64,000 nucleotides of DNA. Source: Aphelocoma coerulescens (taxonomy: Eukaryota; Chordata; Aves; Passeriformes; Corvidae). The DNA is taken from assembly GCF_041296385.1 (NCBI RefSeq), contig NC_091022.1, positions 20,169,967 to 20,233,966 on the forward strand. Reading direction: 5' to 3'. The notes beneath the pieces are model-generated. The model was not told where the DNA came from and ran no database searches. It was given only the letters and a program-made list of their open reading frames with translations. Positions 1 through 13,164 of the stretch are shown here, piece after piece. Both the position numbers and the translations under genes were made by a program. Numbering within the stretch: the first letter of the stretch is position 1; the number at the start of each line of letters is the position of its first letter.

Positions 1-1546
1 CAGCTCATGATGGTCCATTTGATCAGATTTCTATAAACACTTAATAACTCAGCCTGACGTGCACCCAGGGTTTTGGACCGCGAGTCTCAAATGATTATAA
101 ATCTGGTAAACCCTGCTAAACGATTTTAAACACAGAAATATTTTGAACATAGTAACTTGTACAAGTGGAGATGGGATATTTCCAAGTGTGCCGTGATAGA
201 TTTATTATTTGTGAGTGTACAGGTGTCTTGAAAATAGTTAAGGGATGGCAGCATTCAAAGCATGCTGTGCGGGAAGATCACTAACAGGATAATGGTGTGT
301 GTTTCAGCCAGTGTTTTCAATGTTATCTAAAATCTATCAAGACAAAAGAGAGACAAAAAATTTGCATTCAACCACTTCAGAATTTCTCCCTTATTACCAT
401 AAATACCACAAACATTACCTGTTGCACACTCCTGATTTGATTTAAATGCAGTACTTAAGCTGATTAGAGAAATATGAGAGTATGTTCAACCCTCTTGAAC
501 CTGCATCCAATCCAAGAAGATCCTGAACTAAACTTTGTTTCTTTTGTTCAGAGTACTTAAAATAAGTTCTTTGTACACCATGGCCTAGAATTTTGTGAAC
601 CTCTGCATGGATTCATTCTGATCAGAAATTAGACCAAAAGTCATGAGAAGATAGTAGAATGGCTAGTCATGTGTTTTTTCATCAACATCTGAAAACAGGA
701 ATGGATGCAATTGCATTCTTTGAGCATTATTCATTGGTGAGATTTGGTGGGAAATAATGGCCTGCATTATTACTTAAAAGACTCAAATGTTGCCTTGCAA
801 GATGCACGTCTTACTGTAAAATACTGCTTGTTCAGACATAAATAGAATGAAACTGTCTACAAAGACAACCACGGCTAAAGTCTGTCTCTCGCTCATTTGC
901 AGATCAAGCTGAGTCCAGCATGAGTCTTTTGCATTTCACATTTCTGAGGATCCCAACATTTATTTGTAACACAGAATCCAGAATGGTGCCTTTATCTGAA
1001 CAGAATATAGGGTAAGTACTATACTTAATGTAATGAGAAACTGCTTCTTGGAAATATCACATTTACAGTAAAATTTGCTACAGATAAATGATCCCATAGA
1101 CATTGGAAAAAGTAATGGAGGATATATTTGGGTTTTCTAAGACATGCTATGTGACACAGTTATTGGTGTACCATTTAAAGTGCTTCCTCTGAGAAATGCT
1201 CTTGGTTCACTGGAAGTCTGGGAGTTTGATTATTTTATTATGAGAGGGGAAGGATCCTTCAACTAGACTCTGTCTCTTTGAATACTTACCCAGATAGTAT
1301 TTAACCTGACTGAAATATCATCCTTCCCTGCACACTCTCCAAAACTTCTCAACTATGTTCTTTGGTTGTATCTTACTTGTAAGTTGGACCCCAAATTTTA
1401 TTTCTTATTTTCTCAATTGTTCTTTTTCCAGTGACTGCTCACCAGGTAATAACAGATGAATTTGACTCCAGCAGGGCACTCAGAAGTCTAGTCCCAATAT
1501 CAAACCTGTATATCATAGCTGTGTAAAGCAGCCTCCTGGTTGATAG
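1..1546. other. Non-coding AT-rich sequence, nothing recognised
   Basis: No open frame of note, no recognisable repeat and no RNA gene was seen. All frames are interrupted at the spacing expected for AT-rich DNA. It may be intronic or intergenic; the sequence alone does not decide which. Confidence 0.6.
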
Positions 1547-1589
1547 ATGGCTTTGAAAAAGATGGACTGTCAACCAAATTTGCTCTTAT

Positions 1590-1740
1590 TACTCTGTACC
1601 CTGCAATACACTCCTCAGTGCTGCAGTATCCAAGCTGATAATGGCATAGCTATTCAGTCCCACCAACCTGTATGTCACCAGCAACAGGGAATCCTAGAAA
1701 AAGAAAGAAATAATCCAGCAGTGAAAGGGATTTTGCCTTA
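1590..1740 (+). pseudogene. Possible relic of a retroviral-type integrase
   Basis: A short open stretch contains a D-N-G triplet followed about 20 residues later by a G-I-L-E-K/E-R-N-N-like stretch. In retroviral and ERV integrases the second catalytic Asp lies in a DNG-type motif and the catalytic Glu in a later G-[IVL]-[IVL]-E-R-x-N motif, so order and spacing are suggestive. The spacing is shorter than usual, and no zinc-binding domain, first catalytic Asp or flanking pol sequence could be identified. It would be a badly decayed, incapable fragment; chance is a serious alternative. Confidence 0.2.
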
Positions 1741-1744
1741 AAGG

Positions 1745-3480
1745 TACATGTAAGAGGTAATGCCTATGTAAGGAATTGAGACAGCCGTGGAACGTACAAG
1801 TAAAATTCCCAGGGACAATGTACACTGGATTCAGAAGCTGTAGGGTGTATCTTATTCTCTGGAAAGATATGTATGCCTGCAATGTCATCTGCTAAAATTC
1901 AAGAGAAGACCTTACTAGAGATGTGCCTGGAGGTAATGTTGAATGAAGATGTGGATTTGAGGAAGTGGTGTATGAAAGAGCAAACTGAATGGGCAACTGG
2001 AGATTTATGGGCACTTGTTGAGCGAGAGGTCATATAAGAGATACCTCAGGGGAGACTGGTGAGTCAGGCAAGTCTGTAAAAATATAACAAGTGGAGCAAT
2101 CTGGGAAACAGAGGAAAGTGAAATAATAGGTTTGTCATCTGGGAAACTCAAAAACTACATCAGAAAAAAACAAAACAGTATGTAGAAAGGAAGTAGAAAA
2201 GTTAATTCCAGGAAAAAAATGTTGGAAACAGGAATCCAAAAGGAGTGATAATGGTAGAGAAGTTAGTGAGAAGGGAAGAACAAAAGTAAGGATCATCTGT
2301 TAATAGAAGGCAAAATGACTAAGAAAAAATAGTGTCTGCTTGAACAGGGAGCCTGTGTTAATCAGAAACAAAGAAACTGTCACTAAATCAATTCCCCAGA
2401 GCAGGATGTGAGGTCATTTCTCAATACGGAAGATGTGGGTGGAAAAGGAAAAAAGTATTCTGCTGGGAATAAGGAAGGATCTTTTTTTTAAATTTAATTT
2501 TCTTCAATGGGAAACGATGCTAAGAAATTCCCACTGGAATAAATCAAAGATTATTAGACTAAATGATTTCATTTTAGGTAGGGGAAAAATGCCTAAAAAG
2601 GGAAGACTTGTGGGAGTAGTAGCTGGCTGAATATCCATGGAAAAAAATGGGACTGAGGTCCACATTATTTAAAAGAAAAAGAACCTTTAGAAGTATATGG
2701 AAACCTTAGTAGAGGTTCATGTCTTCTTGCTCTACACAACAAGAAGCAATCTGCTCAATGAAACAAATCTGCTCAATGAAAATTGAGCTATGGTTGAGGA
2801 AATATTGGTGGATGATCAGGAAAGAGAAGGTAAAGAGAAGGGACCAAGTGTTCAAGTGTTCAAGCTACTCAGGAAAGATCTGAAGAAACAGTGAGTAAAC
2901 TTGTGTAACTGCCTTCAAATAATCTAATAGATTAGAAAGGAAAAAGAAAGTATGGCATGCATCAGACAGAATACATTTGGGCCACACTAAAGCATCTGTT
3001 TACCAAGCAGTCACCAGCCAGTAAGAGATGAGCCTACCACCCTCTTTCTTCTGATAAGCAGTACAGATACTATCAGAAAAACTGGTCCAAAACCAGATCG
3101 TATTTTAAGTTCATTTACATGCAATGGAACAATCAATAAAAATAAGGCTTTATGGCTCAAAGGGCAAAATTTGTTAGCCTAAAAGATCTTATTAGTAAAA
3201 TTAGACAGACCAGATTATTAAAGACCTTGAATATGGAAGATCCATGGAATTTTTTTAGATCAAAAGAGCTAAAGAGATGTGGAATGTGTGGCTGATGGAG
3301 AGGAGAGAATGCATGGAAAAGTGGTCAAGCTATTCCATGAAAAGGAAGAACCCCTTCAACATTATTAGAGACATGCAATCACAGGATGAAAGCAAAAAGA
3401 TGGATCAACAGACAGATGTGTATTAGAGGTCAAAATACAAAGTAAAGTGAAGATTGTGAGCAGCCAAACTGAGCTACAAT
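1745..3480. other. Purine-rich non-coding sequence with a small tandem repeat
   Basis: The plus strand is strongly purine-rich with no long open frame. A short direct repeat with 18-bp period lies at about 2749-2778 (unit containing ATCTGCTCAATGAAA). The last few hundred bases may contain eroded upstream parts of the CR1-type element that follows, but I could not align them with confidence. Confidence 0.45.
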
Positions 3481-3539
3481 TTGGAAAGACTTTTTAGACA
3501 AAGAGGAAAACCATCTTCATTCAGATGAGACAAAAAACC

Positions 3540-4490
3540 CGTGGGTCTTCAATACAAGTTAATAGAAGTAAAGAAAATCTATCTACAATTAAGTACTACT
3601 TCATGTATGTTTTCAGAGGAAAGAGGATAAATAGTAGGAAAGAAGTTTTGATGACAGAAAATCACCAAACTGGAAGCAAAACTAAAAGCACAGTGTACTC
3701 AGGACAGGGAGAGGTATCAAATAAAGTCCATGCCACAGTCTGACAAGAAAGGGAACATGAAATCCCAGTCCTGGTAGGAAGCAGCTCAGACATGATACTG
3801 GCTGACTGGAGAAGAGCAAATGTATTATCCATTTATAAAAGGAGACCTATGCAGCTACAAACCCATTAGTTTGACCTCAGTTGCTTTAGAAGAAATTTTG
3901 AAGGAAAAAGTAATTGAAGACAGGGAGGCAAATGGAAAATGGGATAACATACAAAAAGGATTTACTAAAGATAGAATGTACCCAGTGAATTTGTTATCGC
4001 TCTCTAATAAGATAACTGATTTTCTAAACAAAAGATTTGTGATAAATCTTATCTATATCTGTGCTGCATATGATACAGCATTACATAGGAAACAGGGGAT
4101 TAGGAGAAGAGTTGTAAAGTGGATAAGAGATTGTCTAATGGATAGATGGCAACAGGTGGCATTGAAAGAAGCAGCATCAAACTGCTGGAAATTTACTAGC
4201 AGGAATTCTCAAAAATTGGTCTTTCAATCCATCTTTTTTTAAGATTCAGCCATGAAGAGAAGAGGTATGAAATCTATACTTTCCAGTAAGCTAGGAAACA
4301 AAGTCCTTACAAAAGAGGATAAGTGGGGTTTTTTGATTATAAAAAATACAAGTACCTGGATATTTTATACACACATGAAATGTGGTACTACATTTTTCTG
4401 TAATAATTTAAAAAAAAAAAAGAATATTCATGCCATGTAAAGACCTGGGAGTGTGGCCTTATCTGAAATTCTGTACATGGTCTTTGTCAC
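3540..4490 (+). mobile_element. Degraded CR1-type LINE, ORF2 reverse transcriptase relic
   Basis: Conceptual translation follows the order of a CR1-clade non-LTR reverse transcriptase. A stretch at about 3590-3650 resembles the linker upstream of the RT. A D-W-R-x-A-N-V block follows at about 3800. After a frame change come a Y-x-P-I-S-L-T-S-V block (about 3855), a G-F-T-K block (about 3958), a decayed block where family members carry the F-D-T-V catalytic region (A-Y-D-T-A here, about 4063), a W-I-R-D-C-L-x-D-R-x-Q-Q-V block (about 4120) and a decayed S-G-x-P-Q-G-like block (about 4195). Past a stop at 4240, pieces resembling the next conserved segment (S-I-L-S-S-K-L-G) and a K-D-L-G-V block (about 4440) remain in changed frames. 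Frame changes, stops and missing catalytic residues make it an inactive 5'-truncated copy. The 423-bp open frame at 3820-4242 is part of it and not a host gene. Recognisable similarity fades after 4490. Confidence 0.83.
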
Positions 4491-7400
4491 TTGGAATCAA
4501 GAAAATAAGCAAAAACTGGAATATTTGCAAGGAGATGCAACTGCAGTGTGTGGCAGACTGGAGAGTCACCACTCATGGAGGAGAGTAAAATACTTTGCTG
4601 CTTTTGTCTGACTAAGCAAAAAGCTGAAAGAGGATATGACTGGAGTCTGTAAATGTATTTATTAGACACCAGACTGGAAAACAGTTGACTAAGACTATAG
4701 AACAAGGCTGACAAATGGAAAAGCAGCTCATGCTTAGATAAGAAATGCAGAGAGGATTTCAACCAGAGAAAAGTGAATTTTCCAGACTCCCAATAGCTGT
4801 AGTAGGGGTAAAAAAAAATTAAATGTGTTTTAATGGAGAATGATTCTTCTATTAAAGATGTCCTTTCACCTGGTTGCCTATGCAATTAGAAGACTAGACT
4901 TGAGAGATTCTTCATCTTTTGTTCCCAGTTTCTGTAATATATTCCATTGAACTCGGTGACCTGTCATGTGTCTTCTCCCTCCCCCTTTTTCAGTGCCAGT
5001 CAGTGTCTCTGGTGTTGCTGAAGACCCGAGCAGACTCAACGGTGTATCTGTCATGCTTCAGAATATGCTGTCTGTAGATGCACTGTGCATTCTTCCCACT
5101 TCTACCCTTCATTTTAAAACCTGTCTGATAAGGATAGATTATGTCATAGATACAACAATTATTTTAGCATACAGTACAGAATCTGTTAGGCACTCCATCC
5201 AAGATAACTAAGAAAGAAAAGAAATATAGAAAGGAGCAAGATAATGTAGCAGGAAAAGACAAGAGTGCAGTTTACCAGGAAAATATTGCTGGAGCAAAAG
5301 AAATGAGAAAAGCATATTAACTTTTAGCCATGACTGACATCACAGAGCAAGTCAGGCAGAGAGAATGGAAGTTGTAGAAAAGATTAGAGAAAATGGACAA
5401 AGAAATTCAAGAAAACAATTTTTTAACTTTACAAGAGGCTTGATTTTGATTCACTTATAAAAGAGGTCCCTTTGATTTATTTAAATCCCCCCTGAACATC
5501 CTTGCTCTGCAATTGTACACCCTGTTAACAATTCTCTGTTGATTAGACAATGGAAAAGCAGAAAAGAACCAATCATGGTTATAACAGCAGAAAAGCCAAA
5601 TACCTTCTAACAACTGGCTATCACATTATCTGCTGCATCCTAGAAAGGAAAGTCCAGCAGATAAAACTCAGTAACTACAAAGTTAGATTAATATGAAAAA
5701 ACACCAATGTAATGCTGTTGGTGCTATTTTTCTTTATTCCTGTTCTCAATATAGGCAGATGTGAACATCAGTAGCAAACAAATACATTCAGATATAATAA
5801 GAGATCCTGGATTTTTTATAACTTATCATAAATTCATATGCAAGCTGTAACTAAATCCCAAATATTCAAAATAACCAATATCAAAAGATTCTACCTGAAG
5901 CACTTCCATCAGAGCTTATTAATTCCAGAATGAAGAGCCTATGATCTGGTTTCCTAAGGAGAAAAGTTGAGGAAATCAGATCCTTGGTGACCCTCTAAAT
6001 GAAGCCTTTGAAAGAGGCCAAGGCAGTCAGAGATTTTCTGGCTGAAGAAATTTCATTGAGAAAAGCTGCTTTGTTAAACTGGAGAACTTTTTATGAAGTG
6101 TTGTAGATGCCACAGAAGGCTCTAAGGAAGCCTTTGATCCCTTGCAGGTCCCTTTGTAGAGGCGAAGAAATGTGGTGCAGCAATGGTGCAGCTGGCTGAG
6201 AGTTTTGGACCCTGTTTTCCCTGTCTCAGGTGAGTAACTGTGGTAATATATGGTAATATATTCACTCTTCTGCTTAGATAAACTCACTGATAGTAGCAAA
6301 GGTGGGGAGAAGATTTCATTTTCATTTGGAAGTTGTAGATCCTAGAAAGAATAGTAATAATTAGAAAAGGTCCTTCTAATAATTTAAACAAACAAAGAAA
6401 CAAAACTCTCTTAATCTTGTGAGGCAGATACCCAGCTTTCCAACCACCTGTTGTAAGTCCAAAGGGGCTGTTTTGTAGAGAATCACAAATTCTGTAGGTC
6501 TGAGAGAGAAAAGAATCCAATTAGAGATGAATTCTACCTGAATAAACATGAAATTTCCAAAGGCTTTTCTTTATTTACCCCAACTTTTACCAAATCTTCA
6601 TAAAAAACCAAAAATTAATCACCTCAGAAACAACCTGTCTGAACAGCAGCCAATTTTCAGATTTTAGCTTGGAAAAGGCTCAAATTTAACTCTCTGAGGA
6701 GATATTAGGTGATGAATGGGGAATTCACTGAGAATCCACATCTCAACAAAAATTGAACTGAAAAAAATTGTTCCATGAATTTTTCACAAAATGTGCAATC
6801 TAGAAAAAAAGAAAGAAAGTTGGTGCCTAGTGTGAAACTATTTGACTGATAAATTCCTGTATGACTTTAATTTTCCTGTATGCTTGCAGATACATAAGTT
6901 TTTTCTTAATTTAGAGATAATCTCTGAAGTAGTTTCCTATTATATCTTAAAAATATGGAAAAAATTGATGTTCTGGATACTTTGAGGTTTACCTGTGATG
7001 TCTGTAGGTGATCAAATTACTAGTTCAGCCTTCCAAACCCCACATAAAGAAAATGCATTTTAAACATATTTAGTAACAGAAGAAAAAGGAATAAAATAAA
7101 GCATTTCAGAGAACATTGAAACAATTACTGGTGTTTTACTTGTAATGACAGCTTTCCCACACTTTATACAAAGAACAGAGTGCCTGTTAGGCCAAAATGT
7201 GGTGCATAATCTTTATGGAAGAAGGGTGAAATTTAAATCCAGACTCTAAGACTGGATTGTGTAATGAGCAATAGACAGACTATGCATTTAATTCCATTAA
7301 GTGAAATGTATTTCATTAACAAAAGTGTTAGCAGAATTAAAACCTCACACTAAAGGAATGTGAAAATCATCAGTGGCAGCCAAAAAGCTGCTACAATATG

Positions 7401-9608
7401 GCACATATTGCAGAAGAACTGAGGCTGATGTGGGATTAAATACATATGAAATGAATAAAAAAAACCTGACAAAATTGTAGCAAAATTTGAATGTTAATTT
7501 ATGGCACCTAGTGAAAGAAGCAGGACAGCAGATAATCTGCATATAAATGGCCTCAACACATTTCTTGGTGCCAGTCTGTTACCCTGCTCAGAACGAAACA
7601 AAATACATTTCTTAACCAGACTAAGACAAGAAATTGCCAAACAAGAGATTCATTAAATTTAATTAGTTAAACAGGAATAATAGAATCAACAGTTTTTTAA
7701 TACAGTAAAACTAAGAAATGGTTGAAAATGAGGTATGGAATAGAGAAAGCAGGAAAAGACAGGAAAGAAGAAATAAAAATAACACAGGATATCTCCATAT
7801 TAAAGATAGAATGCTTTCACATAGACACCGTGTTCTGCATAATTATGCTAATTGACCCTGAGAAACAGTTTTATATCATGTGAGGCTCTGAGCATTGGAA
7901 AGGACTCTGAGGAACACCACCTAGGGAAAGAAAAACTACCATAAATATCTGGTGACAGAATAAGGTATAATACCACAGACTTCCAAATAAGACTATGTAA
8001 CAAGTACACCCATAAGCATCATAATAACAGAAACTAAAAAGGCAATATGGGAAAGTTTATTCTATTCATAATTATATTGTTATCTACTTTACAATATTTT
8101 TAAAAGCAAATTGAAACCAAATATTACATAAATCTATGGGAACTAAATGCACATATTTTTTAATTGTTTAAAACAAAAATAATTTTAGATTTTGATTTTC
8201 TTTTCATAAATCTATTCTGTCTTTATTATCCACCTCAGAGGGCCGGCTAGTTCTTGCAACAAGTATTATGTAAAATTTCTAAAGTGCCTGAAGTTTTTCT
8301 TATTTAGATATATAAGTGAAAACTTGTATGTATATAGATGAATTGAGCAAGAAAAAAAAATTAAGAAACAGCATGATGAATGATAAATAAAAAATCCAAG
8401 ACGTTTGATTTGTTTTATGTGGAATTCTGTTTTACCAAGATTAGGAAAATTTCAGAAGCCCTCTATTTTAGAAGTGTTATCTACTGGTATTCAAGATTTT
8501 TTATCAGAATTCACAGTGAGTTCTTTAGTACTGTAGTCATCACATCTGATTACATTGATTGATTGATACCACATAACATTTGATAGAGCTCTGTCACATC
8601 TTTTTTTTTTGAATGACCAACTGCAACAAATCAGATCTGCTAAGCTGCATGAAAGAAAGAGATCAGTGAGTTTTTGTGTAAGTGGAGCTATATTTTCAAA
8701 GTTACTTGAGGCTTCTTCCACTTGTGTCTTATGGATATAATGTCATCAAACAAGACAAAAGAGTGACTCTATTGTCATTATAAAAGATCCAGTGTCTCTT
8801 CTCTCCGTAAATGTATTAGTGGTTTTGCCTTTAATTGCTGGAATGGTTCAAGGAGTGAACTGGATAACTGATAATTTCCTCACAATTTTTCCAGTGGCAG
8901 CAAAATCTAAATCATCTTCCATGGCTCTTTGCCTCTTTACCCCACATATTCCCCTGTAAACCATTTTAGCTCTTCACCCTGCTCCAGATTCTGCATCTCC
9001 AGTTGTTTCCCTGGAGCACCAAGTCCCCTCCTCCAGGCATCTCAGGGCCTTTTCTGCAGCTCAGGACTGCCTAATGACTTCACCACTTTCTCACCTTTGT
9101 CTGTGCAATTGAAAAAATAGATCTGTTAACATTACAGATAGATGTTTTCAGTGACTGACTCACTTGGAGACTTTTGGTGTTTTCCTGGCATTGGTTCATG
9201 TTGTTTCTTTTCCTGTTTCATCCCCCTTCAACAGAGTCTGTTAGTTTTGGTCTGTGCAGAAGAACAGAAGATTAGTCAAGTGAACACAATAATATTTGTA
9301 CCAACAACAGACAGCAGTCTCCTCTCTTCTCCCCAGTTACCAATGTAGTACTTTCGGATATGAAATGTTCATTTCTCAAGCACCATTTTGAGATTTGCTA
9401 TTTAATTTCAGCAAAGTATGATGATCAAATATATTAAATAACACTCAGCTGAGAATGTTCCCATTTCATACCTTGATTCCTGAAATGTTTAGGGCTAATC
9501 TTTAGTTTCCTATTTTGTTTCTAGTAATTTCAGTGTAACTGTACATGGTACCTAAAATTAATGGTTAAAAAGCAGCTCCACAGGTATTAAAATGAAACTA
9601 ATGAAACA
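4491..9608. other. Non-coding sequence, no confident gene
   Basis: This is AT-rich sequence without a long open frame. An 81-codon frame follows a strong splice-acceptor-like tract at about 4975-4993 (see findings). A perfect donor-like CAG/GTGAGT sits at 6227-6235 behind an acceptor-like CTTGCAG at 6141-6147; the 82-bp interval is open in one frame only. A 9-bp direct repeat (GGTAATATA) occurs at about 6242-6260. The first few hundred bases may hold further unrecognisable remains of the preceding CR1-type element. Confidence 0.5.
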
Positions 9609-9925
9609 GCTCTGGGGTCCCCTGCTTAAGGACATGGACCTGTTAGAATGAGTTCAGAGGAAGCCACAAAGATGATCAGGGGCTGGAGTAGCTCTCTTAT
9701 GCAGACAGAGAGGGTTGAGGCTCTTCAGCCTGGGGAAGAGAAGGCTCCAGGGAGAAGCTGCCCAGAGAAGCTGTGGATGCCCCATCCCTGGAAGTGTCCA
9801 AGGCCAGGTTAGATGGAGCAATCTGGTCTAGTGGAAGGTGTTCCTGTCCATGTAACGGGGCTGGAACTAGATGGCTTTTAAGGTCTCTTCCAACCTAAAC
9901 CATTCTATCATTCTGTGATTCTAAC
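9609..9925 (+). mobile_element. CR1 LINE, 3'-terminal fragment with internal deletion
   Basis: The sequence follows the 3' end of avian CR1: a GGGTCCCCTGC start, a block ending in GATGATCAGGGGCTGGAG, CTCTTCAGCCTGGGGAAGAG, then a GAAGCTGTGGATGCCCC block, CTGGTCTAGTGGAAGGTG, GGGGCTGGAACTAGATGG and GGTCTCTTCCAACC. It ends in the diagnostic 8-bp tail repeats (ATTCTATC, ATTCTGTG, ATTCTAA) of CR1. At about 9752-9758 the text jumps from the segment after GAAGGCTCCAGGGAGA straight to the block upstream of GCCCAGAGAAGC, so a few hundred bases of the usual 3' region are missing. CR1 copies are typically 5'-truncated, lack a poly-A tail and make no target-site duplication, as here. No coding capacity remains. 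Confidence 0.95.
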
Positions 9926-12900
9926 ATTTATTTAATGGGGCTAAGGCCAAAGGTATAAATAAAAAGATATTTTTAAAGACTAAGAATTTTAATTTCTTGC
10001 TAATCCTGTAGCATATTAATAAAACCTGACATTAAAATTTTAATTTAAATACAACACTAGGAGCCTCATCTTTCTAACTATCTGTATACTCAACAAGAAG
10101 AGAGAGAAAAGAGCAATTCCTTCAAAGAGCAATCCAGGTCACCTAGGGCAGGCTGGGCCCCCAACCTTCAATTTTACCTTTGAACTGAGGTTTCACCTGT
10201 GAAGAAGCAACAGCAAGTTTCCAGAGAAGATGGATTAATTAAATGGATCTGTGGTCTTTTATTCCTGTTGAGTATCAGGAGCAGTGCTGTGTTTGCCATG
10301 TCAAAGATGAACACATTTATTTTGGGACCTTTTTAACAAGCAGCTAATGGATGTTGATACCCATTTACCATTACAGTTAGTGACAATTTGATGTCTATGC
10401 TGACATTCTTTTGAGAATCTCATCCCAGGAGATTTGAATAGAAAATCTAGCAACCTTTTTTTTTTTTTTTTTTTTTTTTTTACCAGGGACTCTTGTTTCC
10501 TGAAGTATTTCTATTACTTCCTCTCACTACTTGTTTTAGCAACCTAACTCCTGCCTTTCAGAAGTGAATGAAAACAGTTTGGGCAGCACCTGGATGAATT
10601 TCTTTCAGTTCTTTGGCTGCCTTTAGGAACCTCTTTTTCATTAAAAGTGATTTGCATACTACCAAACTGTATTCCTTATAAGTGTCGAAACTGATTTGAA
10701 GCAGAGGGTTGATGGGCAAAAATCAACAAAATTGCTAAGGAAGAGTTAATAAGGTCAAATAAATTAGTTGATCGGTCTTTAAAGAAATCTTTCTGGACTA
10801 GTTTTCTGTTTGCTCAGGAATTCAGGCAAACCTATTCCTCATGCAAGTCTTACTTTTTAATTCATCACATTTATTTTTGCAGAGAAGCAATATTGAAGAT
10901 TGAATTTAAGCAATCACTTTAGCCTTTTCCACTGGGTTATGTAATGCAAAGAAATTACTCCATGAAGAGTGTAAAGCTTATCCACCTTTTCCTTCCTGTG
11001 TCACTCTCTCGTGACACCTTGTCGTATGCTTTGTCCTGTTATTAATATTCATGGTTTTATTACAGTACTGGCACTTTATTCAGAAGATCTGATTTATGCA
11101 GAAAAGTCGTGTCTTTGGAAAAACTGGGAAGGGGTAAGGAGGATTATGTCCATTTGTTCACATCCAGAAGCCTTAGAAATGTTTACCACTGCAAATATAA
11201 TTTGGATTATTTTGGGTTGGATTGTCAAAGGTGCTGTTGTTTGCAACAGCACTGAGCAGCTGAAAGAAGCTGAGAGCAGGTTCAGTCATGTCATGTGTAG
11301 GTGCTGTTTCAAGCCAGGGAACTGCACAGCAGAGCTCTCTCCTCTGCCAGTCCTGGCTCAGGTTGACATAACCCAGCTCTGTTTCTCTCCCTTATCTATA
11401 GCTGAACGCAGGTCTTTGCTGCTGTAATGGGTTGAGCTCCAAAACTTACTCTGCAAGAACAAGAGTAATTTATAAAGCACTACCGGATGTACCTAGCAGG
11501 TTTTTGAAAAGTTGGTCTTGGAGGAATTGCAGCCCAGAACATTGACTGCTGTGGGATGGCTGGGAAAGGAGAGGAACATTTCAATTCCTGGAGCGGGTGA
11601 CATAGGTTTATTGCTGGCATTTTCCTTTATGATAACAGGGACTACTGCAAGCTGATGACAGCTAGAGGAAGCCAGGTTCCACTTTTGCAAAAAGAAAGCA
11701 TTCTGGGGATTAGAGATAGCACCTGCCCCAAAAACCCTGAGAGACAGAGGCACGTATGTGGACTCAGCCTTTGTGCACAGTGCAAGTCTATATCTTACCC
11801 TCCAAAAGACCCCTAAAACCTCTTTTGGGTTTACAGGGCACAATTACATGAAAAATAGTTGTTGTGTGTGCATGGTAGAGAAGAAAGAGGAGAGAAAAAG
11901 GTGTCAAAAAACCAAAAGGCGAACCAAATGCAACTTGTCACAGATCTATCCAAGACCACTAAGGCTGGCTCTGGCAGTTGGCTAAACTCAATATTTGTAC
12001 TATTCGAAGTATTTCCTAGGGTAATTATGGAGAAATACAAGGAAATACTGTATTTTGAGCCAGATATGCCAGGAGGTAATGAGTGCTTTCTTTGAAGCTG
12101 GTTTGAGTTTCAGGCACTCAGTACCTGTCAGGATCTGGCCTGTGTGGAGAGCTCATTTGTCTTGAATCACACTGACATGACTACATATGACACAGAGATG
12201 GAAAGAAAAATCTGTCATAGAAAGGCAGCTCTGTTGACTTCAATGGAATGTCACACATCTGAATCAGGCTGTATTTATTCTTGTGGCTATAAAGACAGAC
12301 TGTATTTAAAGGAAACAGATTACAGAAAATCAAGTAGAAAATGGAGCAAAAACCTTTGTTATAATTAAGAAATAAAACTATTTTTTTTGCCAAAAATAGA
12401 AATTCAGCAATATTTTTCTGCAATTGTTTCTACCAAAGAAAAATGAAATAAAATTGGTTTGTATTTTAGTTGTTGGTGACTTTTTTCATCCAGCAGTTTG
12501 TGAGAGCGAAGACTGAATTGCCGTGGAATTTTATTTATAGCAACTTTTATCTTCCTTGACACAAAACTTTAGACTGATACAAATGTATCCATCTGTGTCC
12601 AGTACCCCTGAAAAAGGCATTAAACCAAGGCAAATTCCCTCTCCTATTTCTCTAGAAATACAGTATATGGAGAAAAATTATGTAATTTACAGTATAATAA
12701 AGTACTATCAGCTTTCTTCCATGCACACTGCAAATTGTTCTCTCAGAAATGTACTACATCTTAACATTTTTGCAAACTCAGTTACACTTTTCTGGCCAGA
12801 ACCTCGTACATCTTATTTGATGAGAAAGACATTCATTCTCGTGAATATCATGTAAAATTCATTAACATCTCTATGAAGTTGCTGTCAGAGGTGGTAGAAC

Positions 12901-13164
12901 CTGACAATAAGTGAATAACATTAATTGGAAACCTTTTGGGCATTTTTCATCAGGATTTTGCTGTTGATATTAAAATGTATATGAATAATAGAGTTAATAA
13001 ATGTAATTTGAAATAATATCAGGAAGTCTATAATTATATTATGTATTTTTAAATAAATAAATTATTTGGAAATGTAATACAAATATTATGTATGTATACA
13101 TTTCATACAACACTTTTCTTTAGAATTTCCCGAACTTTAGACTTTCTCCAAAAAATAGATTCAG
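9926..13164. other. Non-coding sequence with a poly-T run
   Basis: No gene was recognised. A 138-codon open frame at 11011-11427 shows no domain, signal peptide or family resemblance; a frame of that length is expected about once by chance in 64 kb of AT-rich DNA, so it is not called as a gene. Confidence 0.5.
10456..10481. repeat. Poly-T tract, 26 bases
   Basis: Uninterrupted run of 26 T. No processed-pseudogene or SINE body was recognised on either side, so it is treated as a simple homopolymer; its length is liable to sequencing error. Confidence 0.9.

Noticed and set aside
6148..6229. 82-bp interval between acceptor-like CTTGCAG and donor-like CAG/GTGAGT as an exon
   Set aside because: The pyrimidine tract is weak, two of three frames are closed and the open one ends just after the donor. 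Not enough without transcript data.
11011..11427. 138-codon open frame as a possible gene
   Set aside because: The length is expected by chance in 64 kb, the start codon has no special context, and no domain or family is recognisable.
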